From: Actinomadura parmotrematis
GTDB taxonomy: Bacteria; Actinomycetota; Actinomycetes; Streptosporangiales; Streptosporangiaceae
DNA: 64,000 nucleotides
Assembly (NCBI RefSeq): GCF_019458805.1
Contig: NZ_JAIBOA010000011.1
Location: 1 to 64,000 of the forward strand
Direction: 5' to 3'
Below are positions 8,569 to 17,749 of the stretch, piece after piece. Numbering within the stretch: position 1 is the first letter of the stretch; every line of letters begins with the position of its first letter. The notes below the pieces were generated by a model, which did not search any database, was not told the origin of the DNA, and saw nothing but the letters and a program-made list of their open reading frames with translations. Position numbers and translations under genes: made by a program.

Positions 8569-9657
8569 TCAGTCGAACAGCACGACCTGCCGGATGACCT
8601 CGCCCGCGGCGAGGGCGCGGATCGCGTCGTTGAGGTCCTCGAACCGGATGCGGCGGGAGATGAGGCCGTCCAGGTCGAGCTTGCCGGCGCGCCAGAGGTC
8701 CACGAAGACCGGGATGTCGCGCCGCAGGTCGCACTCGCCGTACAGGGACGCCTTCAGCGACTTGCCGTCGAACAGCAGCCCGAACGCGCTCTGCGACCAG
8801 TTGTCGTCGGCGGCGCCCGCGCCGACCACGATGACGTCGCCGCCGCGGCGGGTGGCGTTCCACGCGGTGGTGATCGCGGCGGACTTGCCGACGACCTCGA
8901 AGACGGTGTCGAAGCCCTGCCCGGCGGTGAGGAGGTTCTTGGTGTCCTCCAGCGAGTCCAGCGTGGCGGTGTGGGTCGCGCCGAACTGCTTGGCGATCGG
9001 GTGCTTGGCCTCGTTCGGGTCGACCGCCACGATGGTGGCCGCGCCCGCGATCTTGGCGCCCTGGATGACGGACAGGCCGACGCCGCCCGCGCCGACCACC
9101 GCGACCTTGTCGCCCGGCCGGATGTCCGCGGTGTGGAACGCCGCGCCGACGCCGGTCGGGATGCCGCAGCCGAGCAGCGCGGCGTACTCGAACGGCACGT
9201 CCTCGTCGATCTTGATGGCGGCCTGCCAGGGCATCACCAGCTCCTCGGCCCAGGTGCCGGCGCCCGCCATGCCGAAGGCGGGGGTGCCGTCGCCGAGCCG
9301 GAACGCCGGCTCGGTGAACGCCTGGGTGATGAAGGTGATGCAGAGGTAGGGCTGGCCGCGCCGGCACTCGCCGCAGGTGCCGCAGTTCGGGGTCCAGTTC
9401 ACCACGACGTGGTCGCCGGGCGCGACGGCGGTCACCTGGTCGCCGACCTCGGTGACGACGCCCGCGCCCTCGTGCCCGACGACGGTCGGGGGGACCGAGG
9501 GCAGCACGCCGGTCATCGTGGACAGGTCCGAGTGGCAGACGCCGGTCGCCTTGATCTTGATCTTCACCTGGGTCGGGCCCGGATCGATCGTGGTGACGTC
9601 GTCACGCAGGTCGAGTTCGGTGTCGCCGACCGCATGCAGTACCGCGGCGCGTGCCAT
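8569..9657 (-). CDS. Zn-dependent alcohol dehydrogenase (NAD or NDMA type)
   Basis: A 362-residue class of medium-chain alcohol dehydrogenase. Catalytic zinc ligands Cys41 (GVCHSD) and His62-Glu63 (GHEGAG) are present, as are the four structural zinc cysteines 92, 95, 98 and 106 (CGTCGECRRGQPYLC). The Rossmann motif GAGGVGLSVIQGAK is followed by an acidic residue (AVDPNE), favouring NAD. Substrates are probably primary alcohols, possibly oxidised sterol side chains given the context. The ATG at 9657 has GGAGG five bases upstream and is preferred over a GTG 12 bases earlier. It follows the ferredoxin gene by 76 bp and shares its promoter with a KstR-type site. Confidence 0.87.
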   Translation of the reverse strand: MARAAVLHAVGDTELDLRDDVTTIDPGPTQVKIKIKATGVCHSDLSTMTGVLPSVPPTVVGHEGAGVVTEVGDQVTAVAPGDHVVVNWTPNCGTCGECRRGQPYLCITFITQAFTEPAFRLGDGTPAFGMAGAGTWAEELVMPWQAAIKIDEDVPFEYAALLGCGIPTGVGAAFHTADIRPGDKVAVVGAGGVGLSVIQGAKIAGAATIVAVDPNEAKHPIAKQFGATHTATLDSLEDTKNLLTAGQGFDTVFEVVGKSAAITTAWNATRRGGDVIVVGAGAADDNWSQSAFGLLFDGKSLKASLYGECDLRRDIPVFVDLWRAGKLDLDGLISRRIRFEDLNDAIRALAAGEVIRQVVLFD

Positions 9658-9733
9658 GGCTGCCTCCACTGTGAGGGGTTCGGGGTGGTGGTTGTGGGTG
9701 CCTCTTCGGCGGGCGCGACGGCGCGGGTGCGCG

Positions 9734-9925
9734 CTACTCCTCCAGGGCGAGCGCGGCCTTCGGGCAGGAGCGGACCGCGTGGCGGACCTTGTCGGCCTGG
9801 TCGGCCGGCACCTCCGGCCGCAGGATCTCCAGCTCGTCGTCGTCGGTGAGGTCGAAGACGTCGGGGGCGAGGCCGACGCAGACCGCGTTCGCCTCGCACA
9901 CCAGGGGGTCGACTCGTACTCTCAT
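9734..9925 (-). CDS. Single-cluster [3Fe-4S] ferredoxin
   Basis: A 63-residue ferredoxin with the three cysteines of a [3Fe-4S] cluster: CEANAVC at residues 10-16 and the C-terminal SCP at residue 54. Such ferredoxins usually carry electrons to actinobacterial cytochromes P450, and three P450 genes with steroid-type features lie within 12 kb. It is the first gene of a two-gene unit with the zinc alcohol dehydrogenase. The upstream region carries a perfect palindrome at 9971-9985 and a KstR-type site at 10025-10038, implying regulation together with the thiolase and CYP125 genes. Confidence 0.9.
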   Translation of the reverse strand: MRVRVDPLVCEANAVCVGLAPDVFDLTDDDELEILRPEVPADQADKVRHAVRSCPKAALALEE

Positions 9926-9970
9926 CGCCTTCTCCGTTCACGCCGGGGCATCGGTGAACGTCAATCTACC

Positions 9971-9985
9971 GAATCGGATTCGGCC
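9971..9985. promoter_or_regulatory. Perfect 15-base palindrome upstream of the ferredoxin gene
   Basis: CCGAATC-G-GATTCGG is a perfect inverted repeat 46 bases upstream of the ferredoxin start. Its position suits an operator, but the binding protein is unknown. Confidence 0.45.
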
Positions 9986-10024
9986 GCCTGGGCGGGTCCC
10001 GGACCGGCCGGTTGTGAACGAAAG

Positions 10025-10038
10025 TAGAACACGTTTCA
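10025..10038. promoter_or_regulatory. KstR-type operator between ferredoxin and methyltransferase genes
   Basis: TAGAACACGTTTCA matches the KstR consensus TnnAACnnGTTnnA at every fixed position. It lies between the divergent ferredoxin (starts 9925) and methyltransferase (starts 10104) genes and could control both. KstR is the TetR-family repressor of cholesterol catabolism in mycobacteria and rhodococci; no kstR gene is in this window. Confidence 0.6.
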
Positions 10039-10082
10039 GTATGGGGCGGCAAGACCGGGACCGCGCAAAAGATCTCGGCTAG

Positions 10083-10835
<753 letters not shown>

Positions 10836-10848
10836 TCCGGCCTCCGCA

Positions 10849-10900
10849 CGACGCGCGAGGCCCCCGCGACCCGGCCGGGTCGCGGGGGCCTCGCGCGTCG
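10849..10900. terminator. Perfect 52-base palindrome: bidirectional terminator
   Basis: The whole stretch is a perfect inverted repeat with 26-base arms and its centre between 10874 and 10875. It is extremely GC-rich and starts CGACGCGCGAGGCCCCCGCG. It sits 14 bases after the methyltransferase stop and 4 bases after the toroid gene stop on the other strand, so it can end transcription from both sides. Confidence 0.85.
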
Positions 10901-10903
10901 CGC

Positions 10904-12088
10904 CTACAGGCGGGTGCGGACCGGGTTGGCGACGGGGGCGAGCGTGCAGCCGCACGCGGCCGGGTCGGCGACCTTGGCGGGGCCGAGGGGCCGTCCCGCG
11001 ATCTCCTTGAAGATGCGGGCGCCCGGGGTGGCGCCCTCCAGCACGTCCGCCGCCAGGACCACCGCGGCGGCCGTGTAGGTGGAGCGGTCGCCGGGGAAGT
11101 GGCGCTGGTTCTCGAACTGCCAGCCCGTCCAGTACGAGCCGTCCTCGTGCCGCAGGTGCTGCACGGTGGTGAACAGCGCGAGCGCGTCGTCGCGGCGGCC
11201 GTTGGCGTCCAGGGCCATGACGAGCTCGCAGCTCTCGGCGGCGGTCACCCACGGCTGGTCGGACACGCAGCGGCAGCCGAGGCCGTCCACCACGAAGGTG
11301 TCCCACTGCGCGGCGAGGCGCCGGTCGGCGTCGGCGCCGCGCACCGGGCCGCCGAGCACCGGGTAGTACCAGTCCATCGACCAGCGGCCCTTGTCGGCGA
11401 ACGCCTCGGGGTGGGCGGCGACGACGTGGCCGAGCTGGTCGGCGGCCAGCTCCCACTCGGGGCGCGGCTCGCCGAGGCGCTCGGCGAGCGCCACCGCGCA
11501 GCGCAGCGACTGGTAGATCGAGGAGCAGCCGGTGAGCAGCGCGTGGTCGGCGGCCTCGCCACCCTCGTGCCGGATCCACAGGATCTCGCCGCGCCGGGTC
11601 TGCAGGCCGAGGGTGAACTCGATCGCGGCCCGCACCACCGGCCACATGCGGCGCGCGAACGCCTCGTCGCCGGTGGTGACCAGCTCGTGCCAGACGCCGA
11701 CGGCGATGTAGGCGGCCTGGTTGGACTCCCCGCCCGGCTCGGTGACCTCGCCGAGGACCCACTTGGCGGGCCAGGAGCCGTCCGGGCGCTGGGCCCCGGC
11801 GAGCCACTCGTAGGCGCGGCGGGCGGGGCCGCCGAGGCCGGCGACGCGGAGCGCCATCGCGGCCTCGACGTGGTTCCAGGCGTCCACGTGCCCGGGGACG
11901 CCGTGGGTCGGCGAGAACCACGGGATCGCTCCCGACGGCTCCTGCTGGCGGACGATGCTCTGGGCGGTGGCGACGATGTCGTCGGGGGTGAGGACGCCGG
12001 GGACGGACGGGACTTGAGGCTGTTGTTCGGGCGAAGCCCCGGGGGTCTGGGGGTCCGCCCCCAGAGGGGGCGGGGCCTCAGACGGCAT
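10904..12088 (-). CDS. Alpha/alpha-toroid protein (prenyltransferase/squalene-cyclase repeat-like)
   Basis: A 394-residue protein of unknown reaction, usually annotated as a prenyltransferase because of helical-hairpin repeats. Such repeats are visible as AGAQRPDGSWPAKW, VQHLRHEDGSYWTGW and DAWNHVEAAMALRVAG, resembling the QW motifs of squalene-hopene cyclases. The cyclase DxDD acid motif and the protein prenyltransferase zinc ligands are not apparent, so a six-hairpin glycosidase or lyase-like function is also possible. It has no signal peptide. It starts 11 bases inside the upstream methyltransferase gene and is the last gene of the KstR-linked operon, ending just before the palindromic terminator. 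Confidence 0.7.
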   Translation of the reverse strand: MPSEAPPPLGADPQTPGASPEQQPQVPSVPGVLTPDDIVATAQSIVRQQEPSGAIPWFSPTHGVPGHVDAWNHVEAAMALRVAGLGGPARRAYEWLAGAQRPDGSWPAKWVLGEVTEPGGESNQAAYIAVGVWHELVTTGDEAFARRMWPVVRAAIEFTLGLQTRRGEILWIRHEGGEAADHALLTGCSSIYQSLRCAVALAERLGEPRPEWELAADQLGHVVAAHPEAFADKGRWSMDWYYPVLGGPVRGADADRRLAAQWDTFVVDGLGCRCVSDQPWVTAAESCELVMALDANGRRDDALALFTTVQHLRHEDGSYWTGWQFENQRHFPGDRSTYTAAAVVLAADVLEGATPGARIFKEIAGRPLGPAKVADPAACGCTLAPVANPVRTRL

Positions 12089-12839
12089 CGGCGGTCTCCT
12101 TCGGAGCCTGCGCGGGCTTGCTCGGGGTCGCGGGCTTGGTGAAGTAGACGACGACGCTCTTGCCGATGAGCGGGTTCAGGGCGCGCTCGGCCACCCGGGT
12201 GGCGAGGGGGCGCTTCATGATGTCCCACACCAGGATCTGGTGGTAGCCCTTGGCGAGCGGGTGCTCGCCGTTGTCCACCCCGACCGCGCACTTGATCCAC
12301 CAGTAGGGGGCGTGCAGGCCGTGCGCGCGGTGGTGGCCGTCGACGCGGAAGCCGGTGGACTTGAGCTTGGCCTCCAGCTCGGCGCGGGTGTAGATGCGCA
12401 CGTGGCCGCCGGGGGCGGTGTGGTAGTCCTCCGACAGCGCCCAGCAGAGCCGCTCGGGCAGCCAGGCGGGGACGGTGACGGCGAGCTGGCCGCCGGGCTT
12501 CAGCACCCGCAGCAGCTCGCGCATCGCCCGCATGTCGTCGGGGATGTGCTCCAGCACCTCGGACGCGATGATCTTGTCGAAGTGGTCGTCGGGGAACGGC
12601 AGGTCGAGCGCGTCACCCTGCACGGTCTGCGCGGAGGCGCCGTCGGGCACCTCGCCCTCCAGCCGCATCGCCCCGAACATCGTCTCGACGCCGGCGAGCT
12701 CGTCCGCGTCCATGTCGAAGGCCACGACGTCGGCACCCCTGCGGTACAGCTCGAAGGCGTGCCGCCCGGCGCCGCACCCCATGTCCATGATGCGCTCTCC
12801 GGGGGTGACGCGGAACCGCTGGAAATCCACGGTCAGCAG
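12078..12839 (-). CDS. Class I SAM-dependent methyltransferase (Methyltransf_11 type)
   Basis: A protein of about 253 residues with a complete methyltransferase core: RIMDMGCGAGRHAFEL (motif I), VVAFDMDADEL (motif II), FPDDHFDKIIASEVLEHI (motif IV) and LKPGGQLAVTVP (motif V). The first ATG/GTG candidate is GTG at 12830, but AAGGAG is 16 bases away. A CTG at 12839 has that AAGGAG seven bases upstream and yields an N-terminus reading (M)LTVDFQRF, so CTG is chosen. It sits between the GT4 gene and the toroid gene, overlapping the latter, and is probably a partner in modifying the glycosyltransferase product. Confidence 0.82.
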   Translation of the reverse strand: MLTVDFQRFRVTPGERIMDMGCGAGRHAFELYRRGADVVAFDMDADELAGVETMFGAMRLEGEVPDGASAQTVQGDALDLPFPDDHFDKIIASEVLEHIPDDMRAMRELLRVLKPGGQLAVTVPAWLPERLCWALSEDYHTAPGGHVRIYTRAELEAKLKSTGFRVDGHHRAHGLHAPYWWIKCAVGVDNGEHPLAKGYHQILVWDIMKRPLATRVAERALNPLIGKSVVVYFTKPATPSKPAQAPKETADAV

Positions 12840-12880
12840 GGTCGTGCTCCTTCCGTACGAGGGGCCCGGAACGGGTCCCG

Positions 12881-14164
12881 CTATGCCTTCCCCGCGGCGA
12901 GCCGCAGGTAGTTCTGCTGGGTGATGGCGGCGCGGTAGTGCCGGACGGTGGCCTGGGCCACGGCGTTCCAGGTGTAGCGCTCCAGCACCCGGGCGAGGCC
13001 CGCGGCGCCCACGCGCTCCCGCTCGGCGGGGGTGTCGTGCAGGCGGCGCAGCACCGCCGCGAGCTCCTCGGCGTCGCCGGGCGCCACGAGGACGGCGGCG
13101 TCGCCGACGACCTCGGGCAGCGCGCCCGCGCGGCTCGCCACGAGCGGCGTCCCCGACGCCATGTGCTCGACGGCGGGCAGCGAGAAGCCCTCGTAGCGGG
13201 ACGGCACCACGGCGACCTCGGCGGAGGCGAGCAGCTCGCCGAGCTCGTCGTCGCTGATGCCGCTGACGAAGCGGACCCGGTCGCCGAGCGCGAGCTCGCG
13301 CACGAGCCGGGCGGTCGGGCCGTCGTCGCGGGGCTTGGACACCACGACGACGTGCACGTCGCGCTCGGTGGCGACCTTGGCGACGGCGCGCAGCAGCACG
13401 TCCACGCCCTTGATCGGGGCGTCCGCGCTCGCCATCGCGACGATGCGGCCGGGGACGCGCGCGCCGCGCGGGTGGAAGATCGCGGTGTCCACGCCGAGCG
13501 GCAGGATCTCGATGTCGCGCGGGTCGACCTTGAAGTCCTTGACGATGTCGACCTTGGAGGAGCCCGAGACCGTCAGCACCGGGCCGATGCGGCGGGCGAC
13601 CTGGGACTGCATCCCGACGAACCCGTACCAGCGGAGCTTGCCGAGCTTGGCGAGCACGCCGTCGGCGGCCTCCAGCTCGATCCGCCGGTCCACGCTGATC
13701 GGGTGGTGGATGCTGGTGACCAGCGGCAGCCCGGCGCGGGCGATGCCGAGGTTGCCGAACCCGAGCACCTGGTTGTCGTGGACGACGTCGAAGTCGCGGC
13801 GGCGCCGCCGGAGCTCGCGCAGCACCCGCAGGCTGAAGGTGAGCGGCTCGGGGAAGCCGCCGGTCTTCATGTGCGCGAACTCCAGCACGTCGATCCAGTC
13901 GCGGAACTCCTCGCGGGCCGGGGTGCGGAAGGGGTCCTCGTCGCGGTACAGGTCCAGGCTCGGCACCTTGGTGAGGGTGATCTCGTCGCGGTCCAGCTCG
14001 GGGTAGGGCTGGCCGGAGAACACCTCCACCCGGTGGCCGAGGTCGACCAGCTCGCGGCTGAGGTGCCGCAGGTAGACGCCTTGTCCGCCGCAGTGCGGCT
14101 TGCTCCGGTAGGAGAGCAGGGCCACGCGGAGCGGGCCTTGCGACGGCTCGACGGCCTCAGTCAC
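12881..14164 (-). CDS. GT4-family glycosyltransferase
   Basis: A 427-residue GT-B fold glycosyltransferase. The N-terminal acceptor domain has LLSYRSKPHCGGQGVYLRHL, and the C-terminal nucleotide-sugar domain has VASADAPIKGVDVLLRAV and the EX7E motif in SRYEGFSLPAVEHMASGTPLVAS. The family retains anomeric configuration and usually transfers hexoses or similar sugars at the cytoplasmic membrane face. The GTG start at 14164 has GGAG nearby. It lies 29 bp behind a P450 gene and 41 bp ahead of a methyltransferase, in an operon whose promoter carries steroid-type operators. A glycosylated sterol, hopanoid or cell-wall lipid is therefore conceivable but unproven. Confidence 0.85.
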   Translation of the reverse strand: MTEAVEPSQGPLRVALLSYRSKPHCGGQGVYLRHLSRELVDLGHRVEVFSGQPYPELDRDEITLTKVPSLDLYRDEDPFRTPAREEFRDWIDVLEFAHMKTGGFPEPLTFSLRVLRELRRRRRDFDVVHDNQVLGFGNLGIARAGLPLVTSIHHPISVDRRIELEAADGVLAKLGKLRWYGFVGMQSQVARRIGPVLTVSGSSKVDIVKDFKVDPRDIEILPLGVDTAIFHPRGARVPGRIVAMASADAPIKGVDVLLRAVAKVATERDVHVVVVSKPRDDGPTARLVRELALGDRVRFVSGISDDELGELLASAEVAVVPSRYEGFSLPAVEHMASGTPLVASRAGALPEVVGDAAVLVAPGDAEELAAVLRRLHDTPAERERVGAAGLARVLERYTWNAVAQATVRHYRAAITQQNYLRLAAGKA

Positions 14165-14193
14165 GTCCGCTCCGGCTCACGCACCGCTCCCGT

Positions 14194-15420
14194 TCACTCG
14201 CGGATCGCCGGGCGCGTGCGCACCGGCAGTTCCTTCACACCGTTGATGAAACTAGACCTTAGCCTCCGGACGTTACCGGAGAGTTCAATATTGGGCATGG
14301 TGTCCAAAAGTGTTTGGAAGAGCACACGGAGCTCCAGCTTCGCCAGGTGCGAACCGAGGCAGAAGTGGGGCCCGCCGCCGCCGTAGCCGAGGTGGGGGTT
14401 GGGGGACCGGCCGATGTCGAACACGCCGGGGTCGGCGAACGCGGCGGCGTCCCGGTTGGCCGAGGAGTAGAACACCACGACCTTGTCCCCGGCGCTGATC
14501 TTGCGGCCGCGCAGCTCGGTGTCGCGGACGGCGGTGCGCTTGAACAGGTTGACCGGGGTGACCCAGCGGACGATCTCGTCGGCGGCGGTGTCCACCAGGG
14601 ACGGGTCGGCGCGCAGCCGGTCCCACTGGTCGGGGTGCTCGAAGAAGGCGAGCATCCCGCCCGAGGCGGCGTTGCGGGTCGTCTCGTTGCCGGCGACCGA
14701 CAGCAGCAGGACGAACAGCTCGAACTCGTCGCCGCTGAGGACGCCGCCGTCGGGGCCGGGGTCCAGGAGCCTGGTGACGATGTCGTCGGCGGGGCTCTCC
14801 CGGCGGGCGGCGGCGAGCTCGTTGGCGTAGGCGTAGAGCTCGGCGGCGGCCTGCGCGCCGTCCTCGGGCGAGCCCTGGAACTCGGGGTCGTCGGCGCCGA
14901 TCAGCGTGTTGGACCAGTGGAAGATCTTCTCGCGGTCCTCGGGCGGGGCGCCGAGCAGCTCGCAGATGACGTAGAGGGGCAGCGGCGCCGCGAGGTCGCG
15001 GACGAAGTCGCCCTCGTCCGGCGCCTCCTCGACGAGGCGCCGGCAGATGTCGCGGATGTGCCCCTCCAGGGCGCCGATCGCGCGCGGGGTGAAGCCCCGG
15101 TTGACGATGGAGCGCTTGCGCGAGTGCTCGGGCGGGTCCTGGTTCAGCATCATCATCCGCTGCAGCGCGAGCTGCTCGGGGACGGGCTCCTCGAACAGCG
15201 CGAGCCGCTCGTAGGAGGAGAACACCTCCGGGTGGCGCGAGACGTGCACCACGTCCTCGTGGAGCGTGATCGCCCAGAACGGGGGGTTGCCCCGCGCGGG
15301 GTCGCCCTGGTGCCGGTGCACGGGGTCGTGCTCGCGCAGCCAGGCGAACTGGTCGAGCGGGATGCCGCCGCGCTCGTAGACGCCGGGGTCGACCAGGTCG
15401 ATCTCGGGTGTGCCGCTCAT
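14194..15420 (-). CDS. Cytochrome P450 (CYP124/125/142-like clade)
   Basis: A 408-residue bacterial P450. The I-helix reads VAGNETTRNAASG, the K-helix EIVRW and the heme loop YGGGGPHFCLGSHLAKLE, with the cysteine near residue 353. The long, conserved RGFTPRAIGALEGHIRDICRRLVE segment and the C-terminal FINGVKELPVRTRP are shared with sterol/fatty-acid omega-hydroxylases of mycobacteria (CYP124, CYP125, CYP142), but it is not a clear orthologue of any. GAGGAGG precedes the ATG. It is 22 bp behind a paralogous P450 and upstream of the GT4 gene. The final third contains the AT-richer codons ACTAGACCTTAGCC, unlike its neighbours. Confidence 0.88.
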   Translation of the reverse strand: MSGTPEIDLVDPGVYERGGIPLDQFAWLREHDPVHRHQGDPARGNPPFWAITLHEDVVHVSRHPEVFSSYERLALFEEPVPEQLALQRMMMLNQDPPEHSRKRSIVNRGFTPRAIGALEGHIRDICRRLVEEAPDEGDFVRDLAAPLPLYVICELLGAPPEDREKIFHWSNTLIGADDPEFQGSPEDGAQAAAELYAYANELAAARRESPADDIVTRLLDPGPDGGVLSGDEFELFVLLLSVAGNETTRNAASGGMLAFFEHPDQWDRLRADPSLVDTAADEIVRWVTPVNLFKRTAVRDTELRGRKISAGDKVVVFYSSANRDAAAFADPGVFDIGRSPNPHLGYGGGGPHFCLGSHLAKLELRVLFQTLLDTMPNIELSGNVRRLRSSFINGVKELPVRTRPAIRE

Positions 15421-15442
15421 CTCGCGCCTCCTCGGGGTGGTG

Positions 15443-16711
15443 CTACTCGGTCCGTGCTCGGGTGCCGCGGCGCGCCGAGGGGGTGAACTCGACGCGCAGC
15501 TCCTTGACGCCGTTGACGAAGTTGGAGCGGAGCCGGCGGGCCTCGCCGGCCGGCCGGATGTCGGGCATCCGGTCGAGGATCGCCTCGAACAGCACGGTCA
15601 GCTCCAGCCGGGCCAGGTGGGTGCCGAGGCAGAAGTGCGGGCCGCCGCCGCCGAACCCGACGTGCGGGTTCGGGTCGCGGCCGATGTCGAAGGTGAACGG
15701 GTCGTCGATGACGCGCTCGTCGCGGTTGGCCGAGCCGTAGAACACGACGACCTTGTCGCCGGCCTTGATCTGCTTGCCGCCGAGCTCGGTGTCCCGGGTG
15801 GCGGTGCGGCGGAACAGGTTGATCGGGCTGGTCCAGCGGACGATCTCGTCGGGCGCGGTGCGCAGCAGCGCCCGGTTGGCCTGGAGGCGCGCCCACTGGT
15901 CGGGATGCTCGAAGAAGGCGAGCATCCCGGCGACCGACCCGTTGCGGGTGGTCTCGTGCCCGGCGATCGTCAGCATCAGCAGGAAGAGCTGGAACTCCTC
16001 GGTGCTGAGGCGGGCGCCGCTCTCGTCGGGCTGCAACAGCTTGGAGGCGATGTCGTCGCGGGGCTCGGCCGCGCGCTCGGCGGCGAGCCGGGCGGCGTAG
16101 TCCATCAGCTCGCCGGCGAAGACCTTGGCCTCCTCCTTGGCGCCGTTCAGCTCCGGGTCGGCGAACCCGATGATCTTGTTGGACCACTCGCAGATCATCT
16201 CCCGGTCGGTGACCGGGGCGCCGAGCAGCTCGCAGATGACGTAGGCGGGCAGGTGGGCGGCGATGTCCTCGACGAAGCACGCCTCGCCGCGCTCCACCAC
16301 GTCGTCGATCAGCTCGTGGCAGATGTCGCGGATGTGCTCTTCCAGCTGCTTGATCATCCGGGGCGTGAAGCCGCGGTTGACCTTGGACCGGTTCCGGGTG
16401 TGGTCCGGCGGGTCCTGGAACAGCATCATCATGCCGTAGAGCAGGATCTCGTCGTCGGTGAACTCCTCGTACATCGAGGTGCGCACGTGGCTGGAGAACA
16501 GCTGCGGGTTGCGCGACACGTGCACCACGTCGGCGTGCCGGGTGACCGCCCAGAAGCCGGGGACGCGCTCGTCCAGGTCGTAGTGCCAGTGGACGGGGTC
16601 GTGGTCGCGCAGCCAGGTGAACGCCTCGTGCGGGATGCCGCCGCGCTCGTAGATCGCCGGGTCGATGATGTCGATCTCGGGGGTGCCGTTGCTGTCGGTC
16701 TCGCGGGCCAT
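15443..16711 (-). CDS. Cytochrome P450 (CYP124/125/142-like clade)
   Basis: A 422-residue P450, closely similar to the one immediately downstream. It shows TIAGHETTRNGSVAG in the I-helix, EIVRW, and the heme loop FGGGGPHFCLGTHLARLE with cysteine near residue 358. Both begin with a (T)PEIDxxDPxxYERGGIP segment, so the pair arose by tandem duplication. AAGGA lies upstream of the ATG at 16711. It is the second gene of the six-gene operon, 42 bp after the SDR. Electrons probably come from the [3Fe-4S] ferredoxin at 9734. The substrate is likely a steroid or long-chain lipid, inferred from clade and regulation. Confidence 0.88.
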   Translation of the reverse strand: MARETDSNGTPEIDIIDPAIYERGGIPHEAFTWLRDHDPVHWHYDLDERVPGFWAVTRHADVVHVSRNPQLFSSHVRTSMYEEFTDDEILLYGMMMLFQDPPDHTRNRSKVNRGFTPRMIKQLEEHIRDICHELIDDVVERGEACFVEDIAAHLPAYVICELLGAPVTDREMICEWSNKIIGFADPELNGAKEEAKVFAGELMDYAARLAAERAAEPRDDIASKLLQPDESGARLSTEEFQLFLLMLTIAGHETTRNGSVAGMLAFFEHPDQWARLQANRALLRTAPDEIVRWTSPINLFRRTATRDTELGGKQIKAGDKVVVFYGSANRDERVIDDPFTFDIGRDPNPHVGFGGGGPHFCLGTHLARLELTVLFEAILDRMPDIRPAGEARRLRSNFVNGVKELRVEFTPSARRGTRARTE

Positions 16712-16753
16712 CGGGGTCCTTCCGCGGGTGGGGGCCGGTCGGTCGGGCGGGCG

Positions 16754-17677
16754 TCAGCCGGTCGGTCGGTCGTCGAACTTCAGGGACGCGGCGGCGGAGA
16801 AGCCCGCCTCGCCGGTGGAGATCGCGGGACCGAGGGCCGCGGCCAGACCGGCCGGGGTCCACACGTCGTCGCTGGTCACCAGGTGCGCGACGGTGGGCGG
16901 CGCCATGACGGCGACGCGCCCCCCGTACACCACGAACACCTGGCCGGTGACCCGCTCGGCGGCGGGCGAGGCCAGGTAGGAGACCAGCGGTGCGACGTGG
17001 TCCACTGACAGGGGGTCGGCCCCCTGCGCGGGTGCCGGGCCGAAGACATCGGCGGTCATGCCGGTCCTGGCCCGGGGGCAGATGGCGTTGGCGCGGACGC
17101 CGTAGCGGGCGCACGCCTGCGCGGTCGAGAGGGTCAGCGCGGCGATGCCGGCCTTGGCGGCGGCGTAGTTGGGCTGGCCGGGCGCGCCGAGCAGGAACGC
17201 CTCGGACGCGGTGTTGACGATCCGGCCGTAGACGGGGGCGCCCTCCTGCTTGGACAGGCCGCGCCAGTACGCGGCGGCGGCCCGCGAGGTGACGAAGTGG
17301 CCGCGCAGGTGCACGCGGACGACGGCGTCGAAGTCCTCGTCGGACATGTTGAAGATCATCCGGTCCCGGGTGAAGCCGGCGTTGTTGACCACGGCGTGCA
17401 GGCCGCCGTAGGCCGCCACAGCGGTCTTCACGAGGGCCTCGGCGGTCGCGGCGTCGGCGACGTCGCCGGTGTGCACGACGGCGGCGCCGCCCGCCTCCTC
17501 GACCAGCGCGGCGGTCTCGTGCACCGCCCCGCCCGGCAGGTCGTTCAGCACGACCCGGGCCCCGGCTCCGGCCAGCGCGACGGCCTCGGCCCGGCCGAGC
17601 CCCTGCCCGGCCCCGGTGACGACGGCCACCCGGCCGTCCATCCCCGTCCCCGCGGAGCTCTCGTCCTGTTCGGTCAC
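16754..17677 (-). CDS. SDR-family 3-oxoacyl-ACP reductase / 17-beta-HSD4-like dehydrogenase
   Basis: A 307-residue short-chain dehydrogenase. The nucleotide motif is VVTGAGQGLGRAEA, followed by NNAG (VVNNAGFTRDRM), the catalytic Ser (NTASEAF) and YAAAK. The extended C-terminus and the FTRDRMIFNMSDEDFDAV segment resemble the hydroxysteroid/hydroxyacyl-CoA dehydrogenases of the multifunctional enzyme type 2 family, which act in sterol side-chain beta-oxidation. The GTG at 17677 with AAGGA six bases upstream is preferred to a longer ATG form that would run into the operator region. It is the first gene of the operon running to 10904. Confidence 0.85.
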   Translation of the reverse strand: MTEQDESSAGTGMDGRVAVVTGAGQGLGRAEAVALAGAGARVVLNDLPGGAVHETAALVEEAGGAAVVHTGDVADAATAEALVKTAVAAYGGLHAVVNNAGFTRDRMIFNMSDEDFDAVVRVHLRGHFVTSRAAAAYWRGLSKQEGAPVYGRIVNTASEAFLLGAPGQPNYAAAKAGIAALTLSTAQACARYGVRANAICPRARTGMTADVFGPAPAQGADPLSVDHVAPLVSYLASPAAERVTGQVFVVYGGRVAVMAPPTVAHLVTSDDVWTPAGLAAALGPAISTGEAGFSAAASLKFDDRPTG

Positions 17678-17723
17678 GCCCGTCCTTCCCAGCCGTCCCG
17701 CGTCGCGCCGCGCAGGACTCGTG

Positions 17724-17737
17724 ACTAAGCGCTTGCT
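17724..17737. promoter_or_regulatory. KstR2-like operator candidate
   Basis: ACTAAGCGCTTGCT matches the KstR2 consensus AnCAAGnnCTTGnT at all but one fixed position. KstR2 represses genes for steroid C/D ring breakdown. It lies 47 bases upstream of the SDR start, in tandem with the KstR-type site. Confidence 0.4.
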
Positions 17738-17749
17738 TGGTAATGGATC

